Source: Lachnospiraceae bacterium
GTDB lineage: Bacteria > Bacillota > Clostridia > Lachnospirales > Lachnospiraceae
Assembly (NCBI GenBank): GCA_015057405.1
Contig: SVEK01000015.1
Span: 1 to 63,687 of the forward strand
Direction of reading: 5' to 3'
DNA: 63,687 nucleotides
Positions 1-8,735 of this stretch are shown in pieces (the first letter of the stretch is position 1; each line of letters opens with the position of its first letter). A program made the translations under genes and the position numbers. The notes under the pieces are model-generated. The model made no database searches, was not told the DNA's origin, and saw only the letters and a program-made list of their open reading frames with translations.

Positions 1-505
1 TTCCTTTTTTTTCTACAGGACTCAGTACAACTTCCATATACACTTTGTTATTACTTGTATATCTATTTTTGGCTATTATTTCTACAAGATTAATGCATCC
101 GTTGTTTTCATAAGCCCCCAACATAACGTATATATTTATTAATGTCGTATCTTCTCTTGTCGTTCCTTTATACCTGTCATCGTGAATTTTTATTGGTATT
201 GCATTGTCTATAATATCCTTTGTGCATGCCATCATAGATACAATATCTTCATTTTTTACGGTAGGATTTGACATTTTATTTACACTTTCTTTTACGGTAC
301 CCTTAGAATATTCAAATTCTATATTTCCTATCATATATTTCTGATAGATTCCAAACTTTTCACCCAACAATTTGAAAAATGCCTCATATCGATACGGTGC
401 TCCCTTACTTAAATTGCTAATCTCATTCTCTGTCAGCTGCATATTCCCATCTACAACATTAACCTTTGCATTTTTAAGAATATTATATCTTTCCTCTTCC
501 TTCAT
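1..505 (-). CDS. Partial gene, polyvalent-protein-like domain (3' end outside window)
   Basis: An open frame runs on the minus strand from an ATG at 505 to the left edge without a stop, giving about 168 residues (begins MKEEERYNIL). An in-frame TAG lies four codons upstream, so translation cannot start earlier, yet no Shine-Dalgarno sequence precedes the ATG. The piece contains the segments EFEYSKGTVKESVNK, IIDNAIPIKIHDDRYKGT and INIYVMLGAYENNG. From memory this layout resembles a domain found in large polyvalent proteins of phages and conjugative elements in gut Clostridia; that is recall, not a search. The missing ribosome site may mean a fragment left from a larger gene. Function unknown. 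Confidence 0.6.
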   Translation of the reverse strand, partial: MKEEERYNILKNAKVNVVDGNMQLTENEISNLSKGAPYRYEAFFKLLGEKFGIYQKYMIGNIEFEYSKGTVKESVNKMSNPTVKNEDIVSMMACTKDIIDNAIPIKIHDDRYKGTTREDTTLINIYVMLGAYENNGCINLVEIIAKNRYTSNNKVYMEVVLSPVEKKG

Positions 506-603
506 GTTGTACTCAATCTAAAGGGTGTTTTTTGTTAGAGATTTGTTATAATTATTGTCACTAAAATGGTGGAATAAATCATAGTATTTTGAGTGTTCGG
601 GAA

Positions 604-632
604 TTATCATATAGGCAATGATGTGGTATAAT
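604..632 (+). promoter_or_regulatory. Extended -10 promoter for the beta-helix protein gene
   Basis: TATAAT at 627-632 is preceded by TGG at 624-626, an extended -10. The region 17 nt upstream (604-609, TTATCA) is a weak -35. The following ribosome site GGGAGG lies at about 652-657, before the ATG at 663. The intervening 506-603 holds nothing else recognisable. Confidence 0.55.
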
Positions 633-662
633 ATGATTAAATAAATATTATGGGAGGTCGCT

Positions 663-3600
663 ATGAAAAGAAGTATCAGAACTAAACTGTTATCGATAGT
701 AATGACTATGGCTGTAGCCATTGGTTCATTATCGGCAGCAGAGATTATGATGGGCCCGTCGGTTTCTGTGTCGGCGGCAAAAAAGGCAAAGTTAAAGACA
801 AAGAGTCTTAAGATTACAAAAGGTTCGAAGAAATCAATTGTTATCAAGAATAAAAACAAAAAAAGAACCTACACATTTGCTGTTAAGAAGCAGAAAAAGA
901 AAGTTGCAACAGTTACTAAAAAAGGTGTTGTGAAAGGAATAAGAGTGGGAAAGACAACAATAACCGTAAAAGAAAAGTATAAAAAAGGTAAGAAAACCAA
1001 GACAGTTACACTCGGTAAGGTTAAGGTTAATGTAGTTAAAAAGTCAGTTAAAAAGACACCTGAACCTGTAGCACGGGTTACTCCGCCACCGACTAACGAT
1101 GTAGTTCCGACAGCTGCTCCTGTTGTAGGAACCGGAGCTGATTTTTATGTATCGACAACAGGAAATGATGCTAATCCGGGAACTAAGGAATTGCCGTTCC
1201 TTACACTTGAGAAAGCAAAGCAGGCAGTAAGAGGTCTTGGTAAGACTAAAGATATCGTTGTTGAAATTGCTGACGGATTTTATCCTGTGACGAATACAAT
1301 TAATTTTACATCAGAAGATTCAGGTAATGATAATTGTACAATTACATACAGAGCTGCGGAAGGTGCATGCCCTATAATCAGTGGTGGACACAAAGTTACC
1401 GGTAACTGGGTTGAAGCTGATGATGTTGACTGGCTTGAGGGTGGTCTTAAGGCATATAAGATTCCACTTAGTCGTGACAAGAAGCTTCGTGCTCTTTATG
1501 TTAACGGTAATCGTGCTTCGATGACATCAAGAGTTATTAAACCGGCAGGCAAGTCCGGTAGTTACAGTGTTCAAAAGGGTGAAGCAGATTGGGCTTGGAA
1601 TTCACGTGGTGGCTTAGCGGATACTACAATATTCCCAAGTTCTTGCGAACTTTCTGCTGATACACGTAATCCGCGAAATATTGAGATTGACTCTTCATCA
1701 ACATGGGCAAGACAGATTGTGTGTGTGGATTATCTTTCAGAAAACGGTGACGGAATACAGGCAGAACTTCAGATGCCGTATGCAGCATTTGCTCAGAACC
1801 TGGGTTGGGGAACAGCATATTCAGCTGACACTAATAATACTGTAACAAATGTTTTTGAGTGGTTAAGCAAACCGGGTGAGTTTTACTTTGATCAGGAAGG
1901 AAGTATGCTTTACTATATACCGCTTGAAGACGAGGACATTAATACTGCAGAGGTTATTACTCCTGAGGTAGATACACTTATTGAGATGAGAGGTAATGAC
2001 CCTACTAAGAGTTATGTACAGAATATTGTATTTGATGGAATTACATTTGCATATTCTGATTGGAATCTTGTAGAGGTTGATGATTCATACGGATATGCAT
2101 CAGTTCAAGGTTCAATCGTACTTACAGCGTTTGGACAGGAAGATCAGCATAATGATATATATCGTACATATGATGTTCCGGCCGCTGCGATTCATCTTAA
2201 CTCCTCAAGAAACATTAAGTTTATTAACGGTGAGATAAGACATACAGGTAACCTTGGTATTCATATTGAAAATGATGTTAACGATATTGATGTGATAGGA
2301 AATTATATCGGTAAAACAAATGGTGCCGGAATCGTTGTAGGTCACCCGACACATGTATATGAAAATGATACCGAGGAGCATCATGTTGGCAATAATCCTA
2401 ATTTTGCCGGACCTGACAAAGAAAAATTTGCAGAAGGAACAGAATCGGTTCCTAAGAATATTACAATAAGTAACAATTACCTTCTTGAGAATGGTAATAC
2501 GTTTTCAGGACATTCACCAATAACTTCTTTCTATACATATAATCTTCAGGTTCTTCATAACTTCATTTATCGTTGTTCATACAGCGGTATGAGTATAGGA
2601 TGGGGATGGTGTGAATTTGACGGATATGACGGAACTGAAATGTACGGAATGACAACAGACCAGTTTGACGGATATAGTCAGGGTCCTTCAAGACTTCCGG
2701 GTATTCCAACTGAAACATCTAAGAATAACCATGTTAATTACAACAGAGTAGAAGAGATATGCTCGCTTCTTCAGGATGCCGGCGGTATATATACTCTTGG
2801 AAAACAGGGTAATGAAGACTGGACCGAGTATTCAGAAATGAGTTATAACTACATTAACTGTAAACGTGAACCTCAGCAGGCCAACGGAAGCAGTAAGATT
2901 AACGGTTTCCATCCTGATGAAGGAAGTGCATTTATTAAGTTTGACAGTAATGTGGTAACTAATATCGTACGAAGTGTATATGAGATTAATAACTGGAAGA
3001 GAAAGCATAGTATGGAGATTACCAATAGCTTTTCCAATACAGACAGAGTTGCTGATGCTAACGTGAGTGCAGGTAACTGTGCACCAAGAACAACTATGGA
3101 TCAGTACGTTAATGCAGATTATATCTGGCCTCTTAAGGGATATGAGACAGTTCTTTATTCGGGATTAGAAGATGAATATGTTCATATGGTAGGTAAAGAT
3201 GTAATTCCTGATACAGATTATGAGCTTGCAAGTAATGTAAGACTTGCGGCAGGGGAGGACCTTCCAAGAAGAGGACTTCTGAGTGCAGCAGATGAAGTAT
3301 GGCTTGCAGAAGAAGGCGAAACTAATTTTGTTGAAAGTGATTCAATGACAAAAGCTGCAGGTAATGCTAAGAGCATGAAAGTTCCTATGGTACCGGGTGA
3401 ATACAAACTTTACATCAAGTATGCAAACGGCAGTGTGTCAGATGCCTCTACATTTACATTATACGTAGGTGAAGACAATGCCTCAGTTAATGTATCTGAC
3501 GGAAAAGATTACACAGTATCAAATCTTCGTCCTCTCGTACTTAACCTTGATGAATCACAGTATTCATTCAAGCTTAACAACAGTGCTGTTAGCAATGGAT

Positions 3601-3962
3601 ACGAGATAAGAGAGACAGGAAGATGGACACTTACAGGAACTTCAACAACAGGTGGTTCTAATATTTCGATACTTTTCACAACAACGGTAACAGAGGCTAA
3701 TCTTATTCTTCCTGATAATGTTACGGTAGGAAGTGAAGGAATCATTGAGTTTGATACAGTATTGTCAGATAAGACTAAGACAATATGGATTGCTCCGTCA
3801 GGTCTGACTGCATTTGATGCTAACGACCCTGCAATGTCTTGTGCTGCCGGTAACAGTGCTTCAATGAAAGCACCGCGTCAGTCCGGAAAATACATCATAA
3901 CCATTGTAGATGCCAATAAGAAGATATTGTCTGAGTCGGATGCAATTATAACTGTTCAATAG
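663..3962 (+). CDS. Secreted right-handed beta-helix protein with basic Ig-like N-terminus (possible glycosidase)
   Basis: 1099 residues, start fixed by GGGAGG. A signal peptide covers roughly residues 1-38 (KR-rich n-region, hydrophobic core, cleavage near VSAA-KKA). Residues about 40-130 form a very lysine-rich Ig-like (Big_2-type) module, then a Pro/Thr linker. The core begins near residue 158 with FYVSTTGNDANPGT and has the pattern of the uncharacterised right-handed parallel beta-helix family, which overlaps glycosidase family GH141 (alpha-L-fucosidase/xylanase, rhamnogalacturonan-II work); I see no proof of that activity. The C-terminus carries two related beta-rich repeats, each with an AAGN-S-SMK motif (near residues 900 and 1060). 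It is probably exported and held in the cell wall by the basic module, acting on plant polysaccharide. Monocistronic by its own promoter and terminator. Confidence 0.75.
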   Translation: MKRSIRTKLLSIVMTMAVAIGSLSAAEIMMGPSVSVSAAKKAKLKTKSLKITKGSKKSIVIKNKNKKRTYTFAVKKQKKKVATVTKKGVVKGIRVGKTTITVKEKYKKGKKTKTVTLGKVKVNVVKKSVKKTPEPVARVTPPPTNDVVPTAAPVVGTGADFYVSTTGNDANPGTKELPFLTLEKAKQAVRGLGKTKDIVVEIADGFYPVTNTINFTSEDSGNDNCTITYRAAEGACPIISGGHKVTGNWVEADDVDWLEGGLKAYKIPLSRDKKLRALYVNGNRASMTSRVIKPAGKSGSYSVQKGEADWAWNSRGGLADTTIFPSSCELSADTRNPRNIEIDSSSTWARQIVCVDYLSENGDGIQAELQMPYAAFAQNLGWGTAYSADTNNTVTNVFEWLSKPGEFYFDQEGSMLYYIPLEDEDINTAEVITPEVDTLIEMRGNDPTKSYVQNIVFDGITFAYSDWNLVEVDDSYGYASVQGSIVLTAFGQEDQHNDIYRTYDVPAAAIHLNSSRNIKFINGEIRHTGNLGIHIENDVNDIDVIGNYIGKTNGAGIVVGHPTHVYENDTEEHHVGNNPNFAGPDKEKFAEGTESVPKNITISNNYLLENGNTFSGHSPITSFYTYNLQVLHNFIYRCSYSGMSIGWGWCEFDGYDGTEMYGMTTDQFDGYSQGPSRLPGIPTETSKNNHVNYNRVEEICSLLQDAGGIYTLGKQGNEDWTEYSEMSYNYINCKREPQQANGSSKINGFHPDEGSAFIKFDSNVVTNIVRSVYEINNWKRKHSMEITNSFSNTDRVADANVSAGNCAPRTTMDQYVNADYIWPLKGYETVLYSGLEDEYVHMVGKDVIPDTDYELASNVRLAAGEDLPRRGLLSAADEVWLAEEGETNFVESDSMTKAAGNAKSMKVPMVPGEYKLYIKYANGSVSDASTFTLYVGEDNASVNVSDGKDYTVSNLRPLVLNLDESQYSFKLNNSAVSNGYEIRETGRWTLTGTSTTGGSNISILFTTTVTEANLILPDNVTVGSEGIIEFDTVLSDKTKTIWIAPSGLTAFDANDPAMSCAAGNSASMKAPRQSGKYIITIVDANKKILSESDAIITVQ

Positions 3963-3998
3963 TGCTAATACTCTCCAATTAGATAATAAATAGAATGT

Positions 3999-4036
3999 CC
4001 CGTGTGGCTAACCCCGAGCCATGCGGGCTTTCTGAT
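3999..4036 (+). terminator. Rho-independent terminator after the beta-helix gene
   Basis: Arms CCCGTGTGGCT (3999-4009) and AGCCATGCGGG (4017-4027) form an 11-bp stem with two G-U pairs and a 7-nt loop, followed by a T-rich but interrupted tail (ctttctgatt). Confidence 0.65.
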
Positions 4037-4131
4037 TATTGGGGTAGCTTGTAGGGTTTACAGGACTGATTACGATGACAATATTGGTTCAAATTATTCG
4101 GATGATATGGCCGGGATTATGTGCAAAATAA

Positions 4132-4160
4132 TTGACTGACATCAGGTGGTGTATTATATT
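4132..4160 (+). promoter_or_regulatory. Sigma-A-type promoter for the carboxylesterase
   Basis: TTGACT (4132-4137), 17-nt spacer, TATATT (4155-4160). The downstream leader carries GGGGG at 4191-4195 before the ATG at 4207. Confidence 0.6.
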
Positions 4161-4206
4161 ATTAGGTAAGGTATTATCAAAAAAATGTATGGGGGTACAT
4201 TAAATT

Positions 4207-5736
4207 ATGTTAAGAGTTGTTAAAACAGAAAATGGAATTGTAAGAGGTATTGAAGCTGCAGATCCGCGTATTACTTCCTTCAAGGGAATTCCTTTTGCGG
4301 CACCGCCTGTCGGTGAGAACAGATGGCGTGCGCCACAACCGTGTCGCGATTGGGAGGGCGAATTGGAGGCATTTAGATTTGCGCCTATATCAGTGCAGGA
4401 CACACCGGGCATTGGTGATATGATATATAACAGAGAGTGGCATGTTGACCCGGATATATTAATGGATGAGGATTGTCTGTATCTTAATGTGTGGACTCCT
4501 GCAAAATCATCCGATGAGAAACTTCCTGTTGTTGTATGGTATTTTGGTGGCGGATTGCAGTGGGGTTATCCGTCAGAGATGGAGTTTGACGGTGAGAGAG
4601 TGGCAAGACGTGGAATAGTAGTAGTTACTGTCAACTACAGGCTTAATATATTTGGGTTCCTGGCACATCCTGAGATTACAAAAGAGGCACCGGATGCACC
4701 AACTAACTTTGGTAGTCTTGACCAGCAGGCAGGTTTAAGATGGGTTTCAAGAAATATTGCGGCATTTGGCGGAGACCCGGACAATATTACTATTGCAGGT
4801 CAGTCAGCCGGAGGAGGAAGTGTGCTGACTCAGATGACTTGCCCTGACAACTACCCATTGATAAAAAAGGCGATTATTCAGAGTGCAATGATATATGACC
4901 CATACACCGGTCATTGTATAGGAGAACCATTGACTCTTGCAGAAGCAGAAAAGGACGGCGAAGCATTTTTTGAATACATCGGAGCTAAGAATCTTGATGA
5001 AGCCCGTAAAATGGATGCAATCTACATTCGAGACAAGTATGCTGAATATGCAGGTATGGGGAACAGACGAATGTTTCCGGCGGTGGATAATAATATTTGT
5101 TTTGGTAATCCGCTTAAGCTCTATCTGCAAGGTAAGCATGCGAACGTGCCTTTGATGGCAGGCAATACGCAGGATGAGTTCCCTAATGTAATTGAAGCTG
5201 AGTCAGTAGAAGAATTCTATAAAAAAGCAGAGGAACTGTTTGGTGACAAAAAGGATGAGTTCTTAAAATATATTGACGTAAGTAAAGTGGTTGACGGCAA
5301 TAGATATGCTTCCGTAAACGGAATCGAATGTACCGTTAAGTCAGTATTCTTATCCAATGAAGAAAAAGATGATCCAAAGGATTGCTACTACTACAGATTT
5401 GATGCTGATATTCCGGGATGGGACAATCCGGGAACTTTCCACTCTGTTGAATTATGGTTTTTCTTTGAAACAATTGCAAAGTGCTGGAGACCGTTCGGCG
5501 GCAAACACTACGACCTTGCCAGACAAATGTGTAACTATTGGTGTAATTTCATAAAAACAGGAAATCCTAATGGTGATGACCATGACGGAGTTCCTATGCC
5601 TGAATGGATTCCGTATTCCGCTAAAACGCCTTATGATATGGTATTTAGAACTAAGGGAGCTGCAATGGAAAAAAGAGATGAGGATTCTTTACAGAGTTTT
5701 CTTACTGAACACATTACAGCTAAGTTAAAGGGATAA
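4207..5736 (+). CDS. Type-B carboxylesterase (para-nitrobenzyl-esterase family)
   Basis: 509 residues, the normal length for the family, no signal peptide, so cytoplasmic. The alpha/beta-hydrolase signatures are complete: EDCLYLNVWTP after residue 90, oxyanion-hole region YFGGG near residue 115, nucleophile elbow GQSAGGG with Ser200, acid Glu324 in GNTQDEF, and His412 in FHSVELW. Such enzymes hydrolyse short-chain or aromatic esters; next to a plant-polysaccharide protein, deacetylation or deferuloylation of imported oligosaccharides is a reasonable inference but the substrate cannot be read from sequence. It has its own promoter and is separated from the previous gene by a terminator. No terminator was found immediately after it. 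Confidence 0.9.
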   Translation: MLRVVKTENGIVRGIEAADPRITSFKGIPFAAPPVGENRWRAPQPCRDWEGELEAFRFAPISVQDTPGIGDMIYNREWHVDPDILMDEDCLYLNVWTPAKSSDEKLPVVVWYFGGGLQWGYPSEMEFDGERVARRGIVVVTVNYRLNIFGFLAHPEITKEAPDAPTNFGSLDQQAGLRWVSRNIAAFGGDPDNITIAGQSAGGGSVLTQMTCPDNYPLIKKAIIQSAMIYDPYTGHCIGEPLTLAEAEKDGEAFFEYIGAKNLDEARKMDAIYIRDKYAEYAGMGNRRMFPAVDNNICFGNPLKLYLQGKHANVPLMAGNTQDEFPNVIEAESVEEFYKKAEELFGDKKDEFLKYIDVSKVVDGNRYASVNGIECTVKSVFLSNEEKDDPKDCYYYRFDADIPGWDNPGTFHSVELWFFFETIAKCWRPFGGKHYDLARQMCNYWCNFIKTGNPNGDDHDGVPMPEWIPYSAKTPYDMVFRTKGAAMEKRDEDSLQSFLTEHITAKLKG

Positions 5737-5878
5737 GCCGGCAAATCAATTTTGATAAAATGTATATTAATAGCAATGTATGTTGTTTGTGAAGCTGGGA
5801 CGTGTAGACAAAGCTTATGCTAAATGTTTATTTCTTCAATATGTTTATAGATAAGATAATACAATATAGTGTAAGTTA

Positions 5879-5940
5879 TATAACATAAGACATATAGTAT
5901 CTCACTTACATAAAGTGAGGGCTGTATGTCTTTTGTTATG
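5879..5940. repeat. 62-bp imperfect palindrome in the esterase to Rpn-like spacer
   Basis: The 438-bp gap 5737-6174 holds this near-palindrome. Outer arms ATAACA-T-AAGACATA and TATGTCTT-T-TGTTAT pair, an internal loop follows, and inner arms CTCACTT / AAGTGAG close the hairpin. A TTTT run lies inside the right arm. It could act as a two-way terminator, or be a small dispersed element. Apart from the promoter at 6094-6122, the rest of the gap (5737-5878 and 5941-6093) shows nothing I recognise. Confidence 0.5.
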
Positions 5941-6093
5941 ATTTCAATTCTTATTTCAGAGGGAAGCATTTGTGGAAAATTGTGGCTAACAATTTTAAGA
6001 TGAATGATATTGAGATGAAGAATTTAGGTTTAATCAATCTACAAGTTAATCGTAAGTAGTATCAAAAGTTTATCGTTATTATTATCATTACAA

Positions 6094-6122
6094 TTGAAAA
6101 AGCACTTTTTATATTATATAAT
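6094..6122 (+). promoter_or_regulatory. Strong sigma-A promoter for the Rpn-like gene
   Basis: TTGAAA (6094-6099), exactly 17 nt, TATAAT (6117-6122). Close to consensus. Confidence 0.7.
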
Positions 6123-6174
6123 AGTAATACGATTGTAATGCATAATATCTTTTCAGGTAACAGGAAGGAAAGGT

Positions 6175-7095
6175 GTGCATTTGACAAAATCACCGGATAA
6201 GATTCAGTGGCATCCAGCATTTTGTGCAGCCGCAGAAGTGGAATTACGAAGTAATATGAATGAATTGCAGTTGATATCGGAGTATAATCTAAGCAAGCAG
6301 CCGATACGAATCGACTTACTGATTAAGAATAATATCCGTAAGGATACAAAGCTTAGTAATGAATTCGGACATATTATGAGACGTTATAACATAATAGAAT
6401 ACAAAAGTCCCGGGGACAGTCTTACTATAGATGATTTTTGTAAGACGCTAGGGTACGCGAGTCTGTTTAAAAGCACAGGTAAACACGTTAACGAGATAAG
6501 TATTGAAGAGATTACGATGTCCTTATTTTGTAGCAGTTACCCGAGGGAATTGTTTGAAGAATTGAAAAAGAACGGATATACATTAGAGGAAAAGTATCCC
6601 GGTATATATTATGTGATTGGAAGTATACCCATACCGGTGCAGATTGTAATCATAAGCAGACTTGAAAAAGAAAAGCATAGTGCTTTGAGAATTTTGTCAA
6701 ACAATACAAAAGAGGAAGACGTGGAAAGGTTCCTTAAAGAAACCGAACAGATAACGGAACAGGCAGACCGGGCAAACGTAGATGCAATACTGCAAGCAAG
6801 TGTAAGTGCCAATTTTGAGTTGTATGAAGAGATAAGGAGGAGCAGTAATATGTGTGAAGCGCTTCGAAGGTTAATGAAAGATGAGATTGAAGAAGAGATA
6901 GAACGAAAGTATAATGAGGGCAGGTATGCAGGCAGACAGGAAGGTAAGAAAGCTGGCAGGTGTGACGGAATAATAGAAGGAAAAGCTGAGGCAATAAAAT
7001 GTATAATAACAAACCTGTCTTGTACGGTGGAACAGGCAATGGACTTGTTGGAGATTCCTTTGTCGCAAAGAGCGTTATTGATAAAACGATTGTAA
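6175..7095 (+). CDS. Rpn/PD-(D/E)XK nuclease-like protein (Lachnospiraceae multicopy family)
   Basis: 306 residues from a GTG at 6175 (AGGAAGG at 6162-6168 in front); a TTG two codons later at 6181 fits a second purine run almost as well. The N-terminal half has IDLLI (near residue 46) and EYKSPGD (near residue 75), the D...E-X-K arrangement of PD-(D/E)XK nucleases of the Rpn/transposase_31 group. The WHPAF opening, the SPYPGIYYV-like segment and the charged C-terminal helix (EEEIERKYNEGRYAGRQEG) match from memory a family present in many copies in Lachnospiraceae genomes, often misnamed. Rpn proteins promote RecA-independent recombination and some act in phage defence; the role here is not shown. 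It has a strong promoter of its own. Confidence 0.7.
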   Translation: MHLTKSPDKIQWHPAFCAAAEVELRSNMNELQLISEYNLSKQPIRIDLLIKNNIRKDTKLSNEFGHIMRRYNIIEYKSPGDSLTIDDFCKTLGYASLFKSTGKHVNEISIEEITMSLFCSSYPRELFEELKKNGYTLEEKYPGIYYVIGSIPIPVQIVIISRLEKEKHSALRILSNNTKEEDVERFLKETEQITEQADRANVDAILQASVSANFELYEEIRRSSNMCEALRRLMKDEIEEEIERKYNEGRYAGRQEGKKAGRCDGIIEGKAEAIKCIITNLSCTVEQAMDLLEIPLSQRALLIKRL

Positions 7096-7124
7096 AAGCA
7101 TTGCAAAACAAACGTTTATTTTTC

Positions 7125-7153
7125 TTGTTTATTTTCTCATTATATTGTAAAGT
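7125..7153 (+). promoter_or_regulatory. Candidate promoter of the nucleoside transporter operon
   Basis: TTGTTT (7125-7130), 17 nt, TAAAGT (7148-7153). No purine riboswitch core was seen between here and the start codon. Confidence 0.4.
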
Positions 7154-7192
7154 AGAGACATGTGAGTTTCTATATTAGAAAGGAGATGCGTC

Positions 7193-8731
7193 ATGAGTCA
7201 GGATGTAGCAATCCGTATGACGGGAGTGACCAAAACATTTGGTACGGTAATTGCCAATGATGGAGTGGATCTTGATATCCGTAAGGGCGAGGTTCTTTCT
7301 TTGTTGGGAGAAAATGGAAGTGGAAAAACATCTTTAATGAATATGTTGTCGGGAATATACTATCCGGATTCCGGACATATATATGTTGGTGGCAATGAAG
7401 TGTCAATTAAATCCCCTAAGGATGCATATGAATTGGGGATAGGAATGATTCACCAACATTTTAAACTTGTAGATATTTTTACTGCAGCAGAAAACATTAT
7501 GCTGGGGCTTGAAGAGAACGGAAGGCCGGGAAGTAAAAGTGTAACTGCGAAGATTAAAGAAATCTGTGATAATTATGGATTTGAAATTGACCCTAATAAA
7601 AAAATATATGATATGTCAGTGTCGGAGAAACAGACGCTTGAGATTGTTAAGGTTCTGTACAGAGGTGCTGATATTTTGATTCTTGATGAGCCTACAGCGG
7701 TTTTAACTCCTCAGGAAACAGAAAAGTTGTTTAAGGTTATCGGTAATATGAAAGCAGCCGGAAAGTCTGTAGTTATTATAACTCACAAACTTCATGAGGT
7801 GCTTAGGATATCTGACAGAGTAGCTATACTTAGAAAAGGACGATATATAGGTACCGTTGATACAAAGGATGTTAATGAGCAAATATTAACAGAAATGATG
7901 GTTGGTGCAAAAGTGTCTCTTAATATTGAAAGGGACGAGCCTGTTAATACAGTTAAGAGAATAAGTGTTAAAAATATAAGCTGCAATGACAGAGAAGGAC
8001 TTCCGGTATTGAAGGATGTTTCGTTTGATGTATATGCAGGCGAGATTCTTGGAATTGCCGGTATCTCAGGATGCGGACAGAAGGAACTTTTGGAATCGAT
8101 TGCGGGACTTCAGGAAGTTTCAGAAGGTGGACATATTATTTTTTCAGACCCTAAAACAGGTAATGATGAGGAATTGGTGGGCAAATCTCCAAGAGCAATT
8201 AAAGAGTTGGGGGTATCCTTGTCTTTTGTTCCTGAGGACAGGCTTGGTATGGGTCTTGTAGCGTCAATGGATATGACAGCCAATATGATGCTTAAGGATT
8301 ATAATGAAAGCAGCGGAATATTTGTTGACAAAAAGAAACCGGAGAAGCTTGCTAAGAAAATCAAAAAGGAATTAGGAGTGGTAACTCCGGGAATTACAAC
8401 TCCTGTTGGTAAACTTAGTGGTGGTAATGTTCAGAAAGTACTTGTCGGAAGAGAGATTGCTTCGTCTCCGACTGTTCTTATGACAGCCTATGCAGTCAGG
8501 GGATTGGATATTAATACTTCGTTACATATATACAAGCTTCTTAATGAGCAGAAGAAAAATGGTGTTGCCGTAATATATGTCGGAGAAGATCTTGATGTGC
8601 TTCTTGAGTTGTGTGACAAAATTCTTGTATTATGCGGCGGACAGGTTAATGGATATCTTGATGCACGAACTACAACAAAAGAAGAAGTTGGAATGAAGAT
8701 GATGTACCTGTCAAATCATGGAGGTAAGTAA
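7193..8731 (+). CDS. ABC transporter ATPase, BMP/nucleoside (NupO) type
   Basis: 512 residues with two fused nucleotide-binding domains, as in the RbsA/MglA/NupO group. Domain 1 has a full Walker A (GENGSGKT, residues 39-46), a divergent signature (VSEKQTLEI) and Walker B with LILDEPT (D165-E166). Domain 2 is degenerate: GISGCGQKE replaces Walker A, the signature LSGGNVQK is kept, and the Walker B region reads LMTAYAVRGLD without the acidic pair. That asymmetry is usual in this subfamily. The gene begins after AAGGAGATG and overlaps no upstream gene. With the two permeases that follow and xpt, it most likely drives uptake of purine nucleosides or bases at the membrane. The lipoprotein binding partner (BmpA) is not in the window. 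Confidence 0.9.
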   Translation: MSQDVAIRMTGVTKTFGTVIANDGVDLDIRKGEVLSLLGENGSGKTSLMNMLSGIYYPDSGHIYVGGNEVSIKSPKDAYELGIGMIHQHFKLVDIFTAAENIMLGLEENGRPGSKSVTAKIKEICDNYGFEIDPNKKIYDMSVSEKQTLEIVKVLYRGADILILDEPTAVLTPQETEKLFKVIGNMKAAGKSVVIITHKLHEVLRISDRVAILRKGRYIGTVDTKDVNEQILTEMMVGAKVSLNIERDEPVNTVKRISVKNISCNDREGLPVLKDVSFDVYAGEILGIAGISGCGQKELLESIAGLQEVSEGGHIIFSDPKTGNDEELVGKSPRAIKELGVSLSFVPEDRLGMGLVASMDMTANMMLKDYNESSGIFVDKKKPEKLAKKIKKELGVVTPGITTPVGKLSGGNVQKVLVGREIASSPTVLMTAYAVRGLDINTSLHIYKLLNEQKKNGVAVIYVGEDLDVLLELCDKILVLCGGQVNGYLDARTTTKEEVGMKMMYLSNHGGK

Positions 8732-8735
8732 GACA

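Noticed and set aside
6609..7111. Minus-strand frames of 165 and 125 residues inside the Rpn-like gene
   Set aside because: Low-complexity shadows of an AAG/GAA-rich gene; no ribosome sites.
7096..7192. Purine riboswitch before the nucleoside transporter or xpt
   Set aside because: No TATA...GG/AT-rich three-way-junction core could be found here or in the 53-nt gap before xpt.
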